Below are positions 24,508-32,207 of a stretch of 32,715 nucleotides of DNA, one piece after another. A program made the translations under genes and the position numbers. The notes beneath the pieces were generated by a model. It ran no database searches. It had not been told where the DNA came from and worked only from the letters and a program-made list of their open reading frames with translations. The number at the start of each line of letters is the position of its first letter. The first letter of the stretch is position 1. Source of the DNA: a virus; the IMG/VR virus record IMGVR_UViG_3300048837_000013, positions 1-32,715 of that record; one strand, 5' to 3'.

Positions 24508-26619
24508 TCAGTCCTTCTTCCATACTTTGGTCACGAGGCCAGCGGAACCGAGGGGCATGTCGGGTGCCCACTTCGGCGGTTCATTCATGCACTCACCGAG
24601 GATGTCCAGCGCGTTCGACGCCTTCTCCGACAGCGCCAGCGCCACGCCTTGGTCGTGGACGTGGATTCGCAGGTCCAGACCGCGCCGATCCGCCAGCTTC
24701 AGGCTGTGGGCGAGCAGATCGCGGCTGATCGCTTGGTCCGCGTTCTCCGTGAGCTTGCCCGGATGGGTGGACTGCCGGACCCATTGCTTCCGGTCGTTCA
24801 GGCCCTCGTAGGTGATGGTTTCCTTCATCTCGCCCCACGGGGCTTTGACCTGTTCAAGCCGGGGCCGGACATAGTGCAAGCAGCGACCCGAGGGCAGCTT
24901 CATCCGCATCATCGGACCCTTCATGTCGAAGGTGACGACGCCGTAGCCTGTGCCGAACCTCTGCGGGCGGGACGTGCGAATCGCCTTCTTGGCCGCTCGC
25001 TCGATCCCATACCAGTAATCTTTCACTTCCGAGAATTCGCGCCGGAATGTGTCCACAGAAAGAGCCGATTGTTCTTCCGTGAAATGCTTGACGCCCATAT
25101 CCCAAGCGTATCCGAGCAGACCGTCAGCCTCAATTTCTCCGGTTTTCTTGTTGATCTTCTTCTTGCCTGCCGAAAGCATATAGCCGCAGCCCAGAACGCC
25201 CGGCTTGGAGATAGTCCGTTTCTCGGACTTGCCTTCTTCCTTATACTCCCGCCACAGGTCCTCGTATTTCTCTTTGAACAGGTAGACCGCAAAAGCGATG
25301 TAGGGGTCCTGCTTCATCATAAAGACCCGAAGCATCTTCGGGCATTGGGCCAGCCATGCCAGAACCCGGTTCTCGATGGCGTTCAAGTCCCGGTCCACGA
25401 ACATATAACCGTCCGGGGCTTGCGCCACGGATCGGATGCAGGATGCGAGCAGGTCAAACGGGTTCTGGTAGGCGAGGTCAATCGCCTCCCAATCCAGCTT
25501 CGCCACGTTGTCCGCGTGAGCCTCTATATCCTTCTCGAATACCTTTTCCGGTCGCGGCAGGTTTTGCCCCTGCCATCCGCGCCCGGCCCAACGCCAAGTC
25601 CGAGCGGCCCCGGCAAACTGGAAAGCGCCCCGGAGATTGCCGTCGTCATCTGTGCGCTCGATCAGGGCGTAATACTTCTTGATCGAAGTCCGGGCCGTCT
25701 CCAAGCGAAGGTCAAGCGTGAGCTTCAGGTCTTCGTCGGCAGCGTAATCCAGCCATTGCTCATGCGACCAGTGATCCGGCTTAGTGTCGAAATAGGCGCG
25801 AGCTGTGCGGATGTGTGCCTTCTGGCAGTCATCGAACATATAGCCCCGGCTTTGCATCCACGGCAAAAGCTGCTCGGTAGAATTCGGGTTATTCAGCCCG
25901 GTCGTGTCCCGCATCAGCCCCATGGACTGACTCAGAACGCCCTCATAAACCTTGATGGCATTTCGGGCCATATCAAGGTTGATCGGGATTCCCGCGAAAT
26001 TGATCTTCTGATCGAGATGCCACATCTCCCACTCGTGGTCGGGCATCGGGTTGAATTGAATCAGGCGCTTCCAGATCGCGGTTTCCGCTCGGACGTCCTG
26101 CCGGTTATAGAGGCAGTATAGCTCCCAATCCGTGAGGTCCTGATACCAGTAGGTCCGCACGAGCTGGCCGTAGTCGGCCTTCCGGCGAGAGACCTTGGGC
26201 TTGGAGAATTTCTGGATCAGGCGCGAGCCATGCTCATTCTTCACCATGTCTTCCGGCAGGTCGAGGATCGGCCCGGCCTTTTCCAAGGCCCCCGGCAGCG
26301 AGCAGGCATAGGCCATCACCATCGTGTCGCGCCATTGCTCGATCACGACCGGCCTTTTCAGCGTGTTCCGAAGGATGTTCATCTCGAAATGCGCGTTCCA
26401 TGCCCACTTCTCGACTTCAGGGTCGTCCAGCGCCTCGGACAGCTCCCGAGGCATGTCCATGCCCTGCGCGGCGTCCCACTGGATCGGCTCGCCGCCGTTG
26501 ACGTTGTAGGCCCCCATCAGGACCTCGGTTTCCGGGTGCCGCGAGTATCGAGACGCACCGACCTTCTTCAGATCGGCGGGCGAAAACGTCTCGAAGTCCA
26601 GCGACACCCGGTCCCGCAT
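24508..26619 (-). CDS. Family A DNA polymerase with 3'-5' exonuclease domain
   Basis: The ATG at 26619 overlaps the DUF2815 stop (TGATG). The 703-residue protein has a proofreading domain (exo I 'SLDFET', Asp8/Glu10; exo II 'WNAHFE', 74-79; exo III 'YNRQD', 171-175) and a polymerase domain: motif A 'DLNAIENRVLAWLA' with Asp411, motif B with Lys472 and Tyr480 in 'SKPGVLGCGY', and motif C 'VHDQ' at 654-657. Motif C is normally HDE; here Glu is replaced by Gln, while the metal-binding Asp656 is kept. It is probably the replicative polymerase of the phage, working with the DUF2815 ssDNA-binding protein encoded just upstream. Confidence 0.95.
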   Translation of the reverse strand: MRDRVSLDFETFSPADLKKVGASRYSRHPETEVLMGAYNVNGGEPIQWDAAQGMDMPRELSEALDDPEVEKWAWNAHFEMNILRNTLKRPVVIEQWRDTMVMAYACSLPGALEKAGPILDLPEDMVKNEHGSRLIQKFSKPKVSRRKADYGQLVRTYWYQDLTDWELYCLYNRQDVRAETAIWKRLIQFNPMPDHEWEMWHLDQKINFAGIPINLDMARNAIKVYEGVLSQSMGLMRDTTGLNNPNSTEQLLPWMQSRGYMFDDCQKAHIRTARAYFDTKPDHWSHEQWLDYAADEDLKLTLDLRLETARTSIKKYYALIERTDDDGNLRGAFQFAGAARTWRWAGRGWQGQNLPRPEKVFEKDIEAHADNVAKLDWEAIDLAYQNPFDLLASCIRSVAQAPDGYMFVDRDLNAIENRVLAWLAQCPKMLRVFMMKQDPYIAFAVYLFKEKYEDLWREYKEEGKSEKRTISKPGVLGCGYMLSAGKKKINKKTGEIEADGLLGYAWDMGVKHFTEEQSALSVDTFRREFSEVKDYWYGIERAAKKAIRTSRPQRFGTGYGVVTFDMKGPMMRMKLPSGRCLHYVRPRLEQVKAPWGEMKETITYEGLNDRKQWVRQSTHPGKLTENADQAISRDLLAHSLKLADRRGLDLRIHVHDQGVALALSEKASNALDILGECMNEPPKWAPDMPLGSAGLVTKVWKKD

Positions 26620-27260
26620 CAGATCAGGCTTTCGTCGTCGCCATCGTCGCCCGAATCGCCCAGATCGGCGTCGTCGCCCACCATGTCGTCGGTGAAGCGT
26701 TCGTTCGGGTTGACCGGGGCCGCGCCGAAGGCATCGCCGTCACGCAGGAATTGGACAACTTCCAGCGAAGCGTTCACCCGCTTGCCGTTCTTGTTGTCTT
26801 GGCACCAGAGGCGGATCAGGGCGTTGACGTAGCAGCCCGAGTAGGGGTTGCGCTCGTGGCCCGGCTCGGCCTTGATCCAGTTGCCATCCTTGTCCTTGCG
26901 GTTCGTGATGACCTGCGGGCGGCGATCCACGGACGAGTTGGCCGAGACGTAGAGCATCCCGGCGTAGCCATCCCAATTTTCCAGATCGCCGTCGCGCAGG
27001 CAGATTTTCTCCGGCTTCAGCTTCGGCCAGTCCTTCGGGTTCGACCCCCACTTCTTGGCCTTCGCTTCATCCGCCGCCTTCTTGATCTTGGCGACGTTCT
27101 TGAATTCGTCGCCTTCCTTCGGGATCAGGAAGTTGGCCTTGAAGAAGCGCCGCGTGGTGCCGTCGTCCGACTCCATTTCGCTCGGCTCGTGCAGCGAGGC
27201 GAACGAGAGCCGAACATTGCGAAGCAGGACTTCGCCCACGACCTCTTTCTTGTCCGTCAT
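26619..27260 (-). CDS. Single-strand DNA-binding protein, DUF2815 family
   Basis: The ATG at 27260 follows GGAGAG at good spacing. The 213-residue product has 'LLRNVRLSFASLHEPSE', 'FKANFLIPKEG' and 'NPYSGCYVNALIRLWCQDNKNGKRVNASLEVVQFLRDGDAFG', the pattern of DUF2815, a T7 gp2.5-like OB-fold family. The C-terminal ~20 residues are almost all Asp, Gly and Ser and end '...GDDESLI'. This is an acidic tip of the kind that single-strand binding proteins use to dock partners. The downstream gene is the polymerase, and the two overlap by one base. Confidence 0.9.
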   Translation of the reverse strand: MTDKKEVVGEVLLRNVRLSFASLHEPSEMESDDGTTRRFFKANFLIPKEGDEFKNVAKIKKAADEAKAKKWGSNPKDWPKLKPEKICLRDGDLENWDGYAGMLYVSANSSVDRRPQVITNRKDKDGNWIKAEPGHERNPYSGCYVNALIRLWCQDNKNGKRVNASLEVVQFLRDGDAFGAAPVNPNERFTDDMVGDDADLGDSGDDGDDESLI

Positions 27261-27271
27261 GTTTCTCTCCG

Positions 27272-28543
27272 TTAAATCAGGTTGCCAGTTTCGTCATCCA
27301 TTGCCGTATCGAAACGCTCCATGCGATTAGCACGAGCTTCCCGGTTGTCAACATCGGCAACCAGTTGGGGCTTCGAATCACCCAATACGACAAAGCCTTC
27401 ATACCTGTTACGATACTCGGCTTTGCCGACAGTCTCCTCTACCTGTGAGGGTGAGAGGAGCTTTCTGCTGTAGGCATCCTCGCCTAGAAACTTGGAGAGG
27501 ACAACAGAAACTTTTGCTTCGTCTTTCCAGCCACGGGGCGAGCGACGACCATCGACGAGTTTCATGCCCGGAACCGGGCGTCCATTCTCGGCGTCATCGT
27601 ATGCCTCTGCGTGGAGGTCTTTCAGCCACGATTCAATCATGCTCCTGTGCAGGAGCAATTGCGACCTAGCTTCGGGCGAGACCGCTTTCGGCAAGACCAG
27701 AGGAGCGGCTACATCGAATTGCTCCTCCAATTCATCCAGCTTCGTATCGAACGCGGACAGCATGTGATCTGCGTATTCCTTGCAGAACGGCTTCCCGGAG
27801 CAGAATTGGCACTGATATGTGCCGGGAATTCGGGGAGCATTCGGGTCCTTGGTCTTCTCGGCATCCTTGGCGATCTTGCGCAGCTCGCGCAGAAGGTGCC
27901 CGGCGTTCGTCGTCCAAATGCCGCCGCCGCCCGGCGCTCGGGGCTGCTCGATGACGATCTGAACCTCAATCGAGTCGTAGAAATCGGCATCGCTGGGGTC
28001 AATCCCCTGCTCCCACGCCACAGGCTCGAAGACGTCGCAGGCGTAGTCGTTCCAGACCCCGGCGAAGTAAAGGATCGCCTGATCGTTCTCGATGGGGCTG
28101 ACCGGGACTCCCGCGCCATATTTCCAGTCGAAGACTATGATCCGCCAGAGTTTTTTCGAGATGATGGCACAGTCGGTCGTGCCGAATTGATTGGGGCCGA
28201 GCCACGGCTGAAGATCGACCCGGCGCTCGACGACGATCAGGTCGTCCGGCCCGACGAGGGCGCGCACATAGTCGAGTCCGGGCTGCATGTGCCGGGCCAT
28301 GGTGAGGGTGAATTCGATCTTCCCGTGGGGCGGAACATCGACCTGCATCCCGACGAGATCGAGCGGGTCTAGGCCGAATTCAAGGCAGAGCGCCGCCGCC
28401 TCGTGGAAGCACGTCCCGTAGGCAGCTTCGATCCCAGCCGTGTCCGGTATCCGCTCCGTCAGCGCGACAGAGCCGGGGCACCGACGGTATCGGTGCGCAG
28501 CCGAAGGGCCAAGGGAGGAGTGTGCAGCAATTTCGTCGTCCAC
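27272..28543 (-). CDS. RecB/Cas4-like nuclease, DUF2800 family
   Basis: It starts at GTG 28543 with GAGGA upstream. The 423-residue protein has the RecB-type nuclease motifs in order: His47 ('GTCFHEAA'), Asp124 ('GTTDCAI'), Asp139-x-Lys141 ('FDWKYG') and Gln155/Tyr159 ('NDQAILYF'). Cys22 together with Cys245, Cys248 and Cys254 ('CQFCSGKPFC') matches the four-cysteine iron-sulfur cluster layout of Cas4 and AddB. Enzymes of this kind resect DNA ends; in phages with DUF2815 and PolA this gene leads the module. The protein ends 'DDETGNLI'. The stretch 27290-27830 has lower GC than the rest of the gene. Confidence 0.88.
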   Translation of the reverse strand: MDDEIAAHSSLGPSAAHRYRRCPGSVALTERIPDTAGIEAAYGTCFHEAAALCLEFGLDPLDLVGMQVDVPPHGKIEFTLTMARHMQPGLDYVRALVGPDDLIVVERRVDLQPWLGPNQFGTTDCAIISKKLWRIIVFDWKYGAGVPVSPIENDQAILYFAGVWNDYACDVFEPVAWEQGIDPSDADFYDSIEVQIVIEQPRAPGGGGIWTTNAGHLLRELRKIAKDAEKTKDPNAPRIPGTYQCQFCSGKPFCKEYADHMLSAFDTKLDELEEQFDVAAPLVLPKAVSPEARSQLLLHRSMIESWLKDLHAEAYDDAENGRPVPGMKLVDGRRSPRGWKDEAKVSVVLSKFLGEDAYSRKLLSPSQVEETVGKAEYRNRYEGFVVLGDSKPQLVADVDNREARANRMERFDTAMDDETGNLI

Positions 28544-28582
28544 AGGGGGTCCTCACCGCACGGGGGGCGGGATTAGAACAAA

Positions 28583-28602
28583 ACAGGAAAACTGAGTCCT
28601 GT
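28583..28602 (-). terminator. Weak intrinsic terminator-like hairpin upstream of the DUF2800 gene
   Basis: On the minus strand, ACAGGA and TCCTGT form a 6-bp stem around an 8-nt loop, followed by TTTTGTTCT. It lies between the linker-protein gene and the DUF2800 nuclease gene. It could act as an attenuator for the replication module, but the stem is short and AT-rich. Confidence 0.35.
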
Positions 28603-28611
28603 CCAGTAGGT

Positions 28612-28644
28612 GGCTGGGGGCGTGGGTCGGGACCGCCCCCAGCC
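28612..28644. repeat. 10-bp perfect inverted repeat (hairpin)
   Basis: GGCTGGGGGC (28612-28621) and GCCCCCAGCC (28635-28644) form a strong 10-bp stem with a 13-nt loop, starting 8 nt after the stop of the minus-strand linker-protein gene. No U-tract follows directly, but the weaker hairpin at 28583-28602 does carry one, so the two may act together as an attenuator. Confidence 0.55.
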
Positions 28645-28652
28645 GGGCGAGA

Positions 28653-29117
28653 TCAGAGCAGCGATTCGCCGCCTTCTTCGTCGCCATCCTCGTCGCCGCC
28701 TTCCAGCTCGTCGAATTCGACCGACTCACCGGCTTCCCAAGCGTCGAGGTATTCGAGCAGGCGCGGGAAGTGCTGCGGGTCGATCTCGGTGAGCTTCGGC
28801 GCACCGTAATGCTCGACCAGCGAGCGCACGTTGGCCTTGGCGGCATTCCGGTCGTCCTCGTCGCCCGCCTTCATGTAGTCAGCGAAGCGTTGCGAGATGA
28901 CGGCGGTCGAGGGGGTCTTCTTGCCCGCAGCGGCCTTGTCGGCAGCGGGCTTCGAGGCTGCCGGTTTGCTCGCGGCCTTGTCGGCAGCGGGCTTCGAGGC
29001 GGCGGGTTTGTTGGCAGCCGGAGCTGCGGTCTTGCCACCGGCCAGCACCTTTTCGAGCAGCGCGTTGTGCTTTTCGAGAAGGTCGCTGTTCCGGTTCAGT
29101 GCGTCTTCGAGCGACAT
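28653..29117 (-). CDS. Lys/Ala/Pro-linker protein with acidic C-terminal tip (154 aa), first gene of the leftward operon
   Basis: The ATG at 29117 has AAAGGA seven bases upstream; in-frame extensions beyond it would run through the promoter and are unlikely. The 154-residue product has a helix ('LEDALNRNSDLLEKHNALLEKVLAGG'), a 40-residue linker of Lys, Ala, Pro and Ser repeats, a compact segment, 'AVISQRFADYMKAGDEDDRNAAKANVRSLVEHYGAPKLTEIDPQHFPRLLEYL' in its parts, and an acidic tail ending 'EEGGESLL'. I do not recognise a family. Its place at the head of the replication operon and its tail, like that of the DUF2815 protein, suggest a DNA replication accessory role; that is inference. Confidence 0.7.
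   Translation of the reverse strand: MSLEDALNRNSDLLEKHNALLEKVLAGGKTAAPAANKPAASKPAADKAASKPAASKPAADKAAAGKKTPSTAVISQRFADYMKAGDEDDRNAAKANVRSLVEHYGAPKLTEIDPQHFPRLLEYLDAWEAGESVEFDELEGGDEDGDEEGGESLL
28930..29000. repeat. 29-bp direct repeat in the linker-protein gene
   Basis: An identical 29-bp stretch occurs at 28930-28958 and 28972-29000, with a 42-bp period, a multiple of three. It encodes the repeated Ala/Lys/Pro unit of the linker. Recombination between copies would change linker length by 14 residues without breaking the frame. Confidence 0.75.
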
Positions 29118-29165
29118 GGTTATCCTTTCGTTGGCGAAGTCGGGGAACGAATCCACGAGAACACC

Positions 29166-29194
29166 CTTATCCCGCCATGCGATGCTATTGTCAA
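29166..29194 (-). promoter_or_regulatory. Leftward promoter of the replication/structural operon
   Basis: On the minus strand, TTGACA (29194-29189) is separated by exactly 17 bp from GATAAG (29171-29166). Transcription would start near 29159, about 42 nt before the ATG at 29117. The -35 is a perfect sigma-70 consensus. It is the only convincing promoter seen for the long minus-strand gene series. Confidence 0.65.
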
Positions 29195-29214
29195 CTCGCG
29201 TTTGACTGTGTAAT
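29188..29214 (+). promoter_or_regulatory. Possible rightward promoter for the regulator and primase genes
   Basis: TTGTCA (29188-29193) and TGTAAT (29209-29214) are each close to consensus, but the spacing is only 15 bp, shorter than optimal. It overlaps the candidate operator, which would allow joint control of both directions. Confidence 0.35.
29190..29206. promoter_or_regulatory. Candidate operator, 17-bp inverted repeat
   Basis: GTCAA (29190-29194) and TTGAC (29202-29206) are perfect inverted arms around CTCGCGT. The left arm lies in the -35 of the leftward promoter, and the site is upstream of the rightward regulator gene. A dimeric helix-turn-helix protein bound here would block the leftward promoter; the adjacent Cro-like protein is the obvious candidate. 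Confidence 0.5.
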
Positions 29215-29246
29215 GCTGCTCGACGACCGAAGAACCGGAGAATCCC

Positions 29247-29477
29247 ATGCCGGAGACGAAGACACTCCACGAGCTTCTGCTGGCCGCAGCGCCGCCGAAC
29301 GACTACGGGAGGAAGACGATCATGCACTTGGCCGAGGTCTTGGAAGTCTCCAAGGCGACCATATGGCATTGGATCAAAAAGGATTTTCTCCCGCCCGAGA
29401 GGGCCACCCAGATCGTCGTCATCGCTGACGGGCGTGTGACGCTAGACGAGCTTCATCGCTTCGTCTACCGTGGGTGA
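29247..29477 (+). CDS. Small Cro/YdaS-like helix-turn-helix regulator (76 aa)
   Basis: The ATG at 29247 has CGGAG six bases upstream. The product contains a helix-turn-helix, 'TIMHLAEVLEVSKATIWHWI', followed by 'LPPERATQIVVIADGRVTLDEL', the typical pattern of Cro and YdaS-like phage regulators (HLA-x-x-L-x-VS-x-x-T-x-x-x-W, then PPERA and G-x-V-T). It is divergent from the leftward operon and shares a 130-bp control region with it. It probably represses or times one or both promoters there. Only a Cro-type gene is visible; a partner repressor, if any, is outside the window. Confidence 0.8.
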   Translation: MPETKTLHELLLAAAPPNDYGRKTIMHLAEVLEVSKATIWHWIKKDFLPPERATQIVVIADGRVTLDELHRFVYRG

Positions 29478-29562
29478 ACGCAGCTCCCCCGAGCTTCTGG
29501 CGAATCGCGGGGCAAACGTAACGAACGGGCAGCGTCCCGACTAAATTCTGCGCGGTTCAGGG

Positions 29563-32121
29563 ATGGCATCTAACGACGGATTTCAGATTCACTATTCCCT
29601 CGGGACCGGCCTTAGTTTTGGCCGCGCCAAGAACCGAACAGATACTTGGCTGAATTTCAAACGCGACTTCAAGACCCCGATCCAAACCCCCGAAAAGCTC
29701 TCCCAATATCTGAAGCTCTCTGACAAAGAACAGATCGAGCTGAAAGCCCGGAACGGTTGGTTCTACCGGGGTCAAGTCCAAGGAAAACGCCGCAATCGTC
29801 GCTCGGGGATGCCCTCGAATATCGTCACGATTGACCTCGACTATGCCACCCCCGAATTCCTCGAAATGCTCCGTCTCGGCATTATCCTGCCCGAGATCGA
29901 GTATTTCGTCCATTCGTCCCGCCGCCATACTCCCGAAAAGCCCCGCCTGCGGATGGTCGTCCTTCTGAAGACGCCCGTCTCCAAGGAAGACTACTCGGCG
30001 GCGAGCCGCATTCTGGCCCAGAAAATTGACCCCGAAATGGTGTTGGTCGATAAGGTCTCGTTCCGCCCGGCGCAGATGATGTTCCGTCCGACGATCAGCT
30101 CGGACTCGGAATACGTCTTCATCGAGAACAAGGGCCAACCCTATGATTGGGAAGCCGAAAACGACGCATGGGGCGACTGGCACGACATATCGGGCCTGCC
30201 GATCTGCGCGGGCGAGAAACTGCGCGAGACCTCGGACAAGGCCGAAGACCCGACCGAGAAACAGGGCATGGTCGGAGACTTCTGCCGGGCCTACACGATC
30301 CCCGAGGCCATAGAGGCGTTCGACCTGCCCTACGAGGAGTCAGGGGACGCCGACCGCTACACCTTCACGGGCGGCACGACGTCGAACGGGATGCAGGTCT
30401 ACGACGACGGCCTGTTCTGCTACTCGCACCATGGCTCCGACCCGGCCTGTGACCAGCTCTTGAACGCCTTCGATCTGGTCCGCATCCACAAGTTTGCCGC
30501 CCTCGACGACGACGTAGACGACGAGGCACCCCAGAGCCAGCGCCCGAGCTGGAAGGCCATGCAGGACCTCGTTCGAGACGACGCGCGCTACATCAAGGCC
30601 GTCGCGGCCAGCCACTACGACCAGACCGCAATGTTCGACGACCTGCTGTCCGAGGAGGAAGTCACCGAGTCGACCGAGATGGTCCCCTACCACGTCAACG
30701 GCGAGGTTATGGACCCGGAGATCGACGAAATCCTCGGCACCCCGAAGATCATGCTCCCGAAGAAGGCGCGCGGTGCCCCTGTCGATCCTGACTGGTTCTC
30801 GAAGCTGGAAATCAACCCGAGGACCGGCGACATCGAGCCGACCATCGCCAACGTCGCCATGATCCTTCAGAACGACCGACGCCTGCGCGGGGTCTACGAG
30901 CAGAACGAATTCACCAACCGAATCGTCACCCGCCGCCCGCTGAACAGCAAGCTCCCGATCCTGCGCAACAGCGTGATCCACGACCACATGGGCGGCGACC
31001 CGCTGGAAGACATTCACTACTCCAAGGTCCGCGCGATCCTCGAATCGCAGAACGGCAAGGGCAAGGTCGGCTACGGCCTGAAGGTCACGGACAGGGACCT
31101 CTACGGGGCCGTCACGCTGACCGCAGAGCATTGGCCCTTCCACCCGATCCAAGACATCCTGTCGGCCCTGACGTGGGACCAGATCGAGCGGCTGGAAACC
31201 TTCTTCATCCGCTACCTTGGCTGCCCGGACGACGAATACCACCGGGAGGTCGCGGTCAAATTCTTCCTAGCCGGTGTGACCCGCGCCTTCGAGCCGGGCC
31301 ACAAATTCGACTATGCCCCGATCTTGGAAGGCGCACAGGGCGTCCGCAAGTCCACGATGATTCAGGTCATCGCCATGGGCTTCTTCGGAGAGCTGAAGGC
31401 CGACTTCCACGACGAGAAGAAGCTGGTCGAGCAGATGCAGAATTGCTTCGTCATGGAGCTGCCCGAACTGTCCAACTTCAACCGCTCGTCGGTCGAGGAC
31501 ATGAAGGCCCACATCTCCGCGACCGAAAACTACGTCCGCATGTCCTACGGGCGGCAGCCCCAGCGGTTCCTGCGCCAGTGCATCTTCATGGGCAGCACGA
31601 ACAAGGAAACCTACCTGCTGGACGACACCGGCAACCGCCGCTTCTGGCCGTTGAAGGTCATGGTCGAGCAGATCGACATCGACTCGATGCGCCGGGAGAT
31701 CATGCAGGTCTGGGCCGAGGCCGTGGACCTCTATCGCCGGATGCGGGCCGTGCAACCCGAGGGGACCTTGCCCCTCTACCTGACGAGAGAGCGGGCGCAG
31801 GAGATCGCGCAAGAGGCCCAAGAGGCCCGCCGCCAGCTCACCGAGGCAGACAGCTACGCGGACGTTCTGGCCGAGTGGCTGGACACCCCCTACGCCCCGG
31901 ACCCGATGGAGCCGGACACCACGATCCTGCGGGACGAGATCACCACGACCGACATCTGGCAGGCCGGACTCGGCATGAACGGCCTGCCGAAGCGTGGCGA
32001 TACGATGGAGATCAGCAAGGCCATGAAGCGGCTCGGCTGGTCCAAGGTGAAACTCCGCAGGGGGTCGATCACCGTCAACGGCTATGTCAGGCCGAAAACA
32101 GACGGCTCAGAGCTGATCTAA
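29563..32121 (+). CDS. Primase-polymerase / VapE-type SF3 helicase
   Basis: ATG at 29563, with only a weak CAGGG upstream. In this 852-residue protein, residues 85-180 look like an archaeo-eukaryotic-type primase (PrimPol) domain: Asp91/Asp93 in 'TIDLDYA', His117 and His122 in 'FVHSSRRH', and Asp163 in 'LVDKVSFRPAQMMFRP'. Residues 270-310 hold 'YSHHGSDPACDQLLNAFDLVRIH', typical of VapE-linked proteins. The C-terminal helicase has Walker A 'GAQGVRKST' (590-598), acidic 'VMELPEL' (630-636), sensor 'GSTN' (677-680) and 'GNRRFWP'. Such fused proteins prime and unwind at phage and plasmid origins, like the P4 alpha protein. The iteron-rich region lies right downstream. The protein ends 'DGSELI'. 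Confidence 0.88.
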   Translation: MASNDGFQIHYSLGTGLSFGRAKNRTDTWLNFKRDFKTPIQTPEKLSQYLKLSDKEQIELKARNGWFYRGQVQGKRRNRRSGMPSNIVTIDLDYATPEFLEMLRLGIILPEIEYFVHSSRRHTPEKPRLRMVVLLKTPVSKEDYSAASRILAQKIDPEMVLVDKVSFRPAQMMFRPTISSDSEYVFIENKGQPYDWEAENDAWGDWHDISGLPICAGEKLRETSDKAEDPTEKQGMVGDFCRAYTIPEAIEAFDLPYEESGDADRYTFTGGTTSNGMQVYDDGLFCYSHHGSDPACDQLLNAFDLVRIHKFAALDDDVDDEAPQSQRPSWKAMQDLVRDDARYIKAVAASHYDQTAMFDDLLSEEEVTESTEMVPYHVNGEVMDPEIDEILGTPKIMLPKKARGAPVDPDWFSKLEINPRTGDIEPTIANVAMILQNDRRLRGVYEQNEFTNRIVTRRPLNSKLPILRNSVIHDHMGGDPLEDIHYSKVRAILESQNGKGKVGYGLKVTDRDLYGAVTLTAEHWPFHPIQDILSALTWDQIERLETFFIRYLGCPDDEYHREVAVKFFLAGVTRAFEPGHKFDYAPILEGAQGVRKSTMIQVIAMGFFGELKADFHDEKKLVEQMQNCFVMELPELSNFNRSSVEDMKAHISATENYVRMSYGRQPQRFLRQCIFMGSTNKETYLLDDTGNRRFWPLKVMVEQIDIDSMRREIMQVWAEAVDLYRRMRAVQPEGTLPLYLTRERAQEIAQEAQEARRQLTEADSYADVLAEWLDTPYAPDPMEPDTTILRDEITTTDIWQAGLGMNGLPKRGDTMEISKAMKRLGWSKVKLRRGSITVNGYVRPKTDGSELI

Positions 32122-32207
32122 TTTCCGAAATCAGGGAAGTCCCTATTCGTCGCATGGTCGGGCGGTGCCGCAGCGCACGACTCTCCCATACCCAAATTTC
32201 CGAAATC
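32120..32207. repeat. Pair of 13-bp direct repeats, AATTTCCGAAATC
   Basis: Two identical copies, 32120-32132 (overlapping the primase-helicase stop codon) and 32195-32207, 75 bp apart. Each is nearly palindromic (ATTTC-C-GAAAT), so it may be a protein-binding site distinct from the iterons. Confidence 0.6.

Noticed and set aside
23914-26121. Plus-strand frame of 735 codons opposite the polymerase
   Set aside because: It is the antisense shadow of the family A polymerase and neighbouring genes. The protein has no recognisable motif, while the opposite strand has all polymerase motifs.
29118-29369. Upstream extension of the linker-protein gene to 29369
   Set aside because: It would run through the divergent promoter region and overlap the regulator gene; the ATG at 29117 has a good ribosome binding site.
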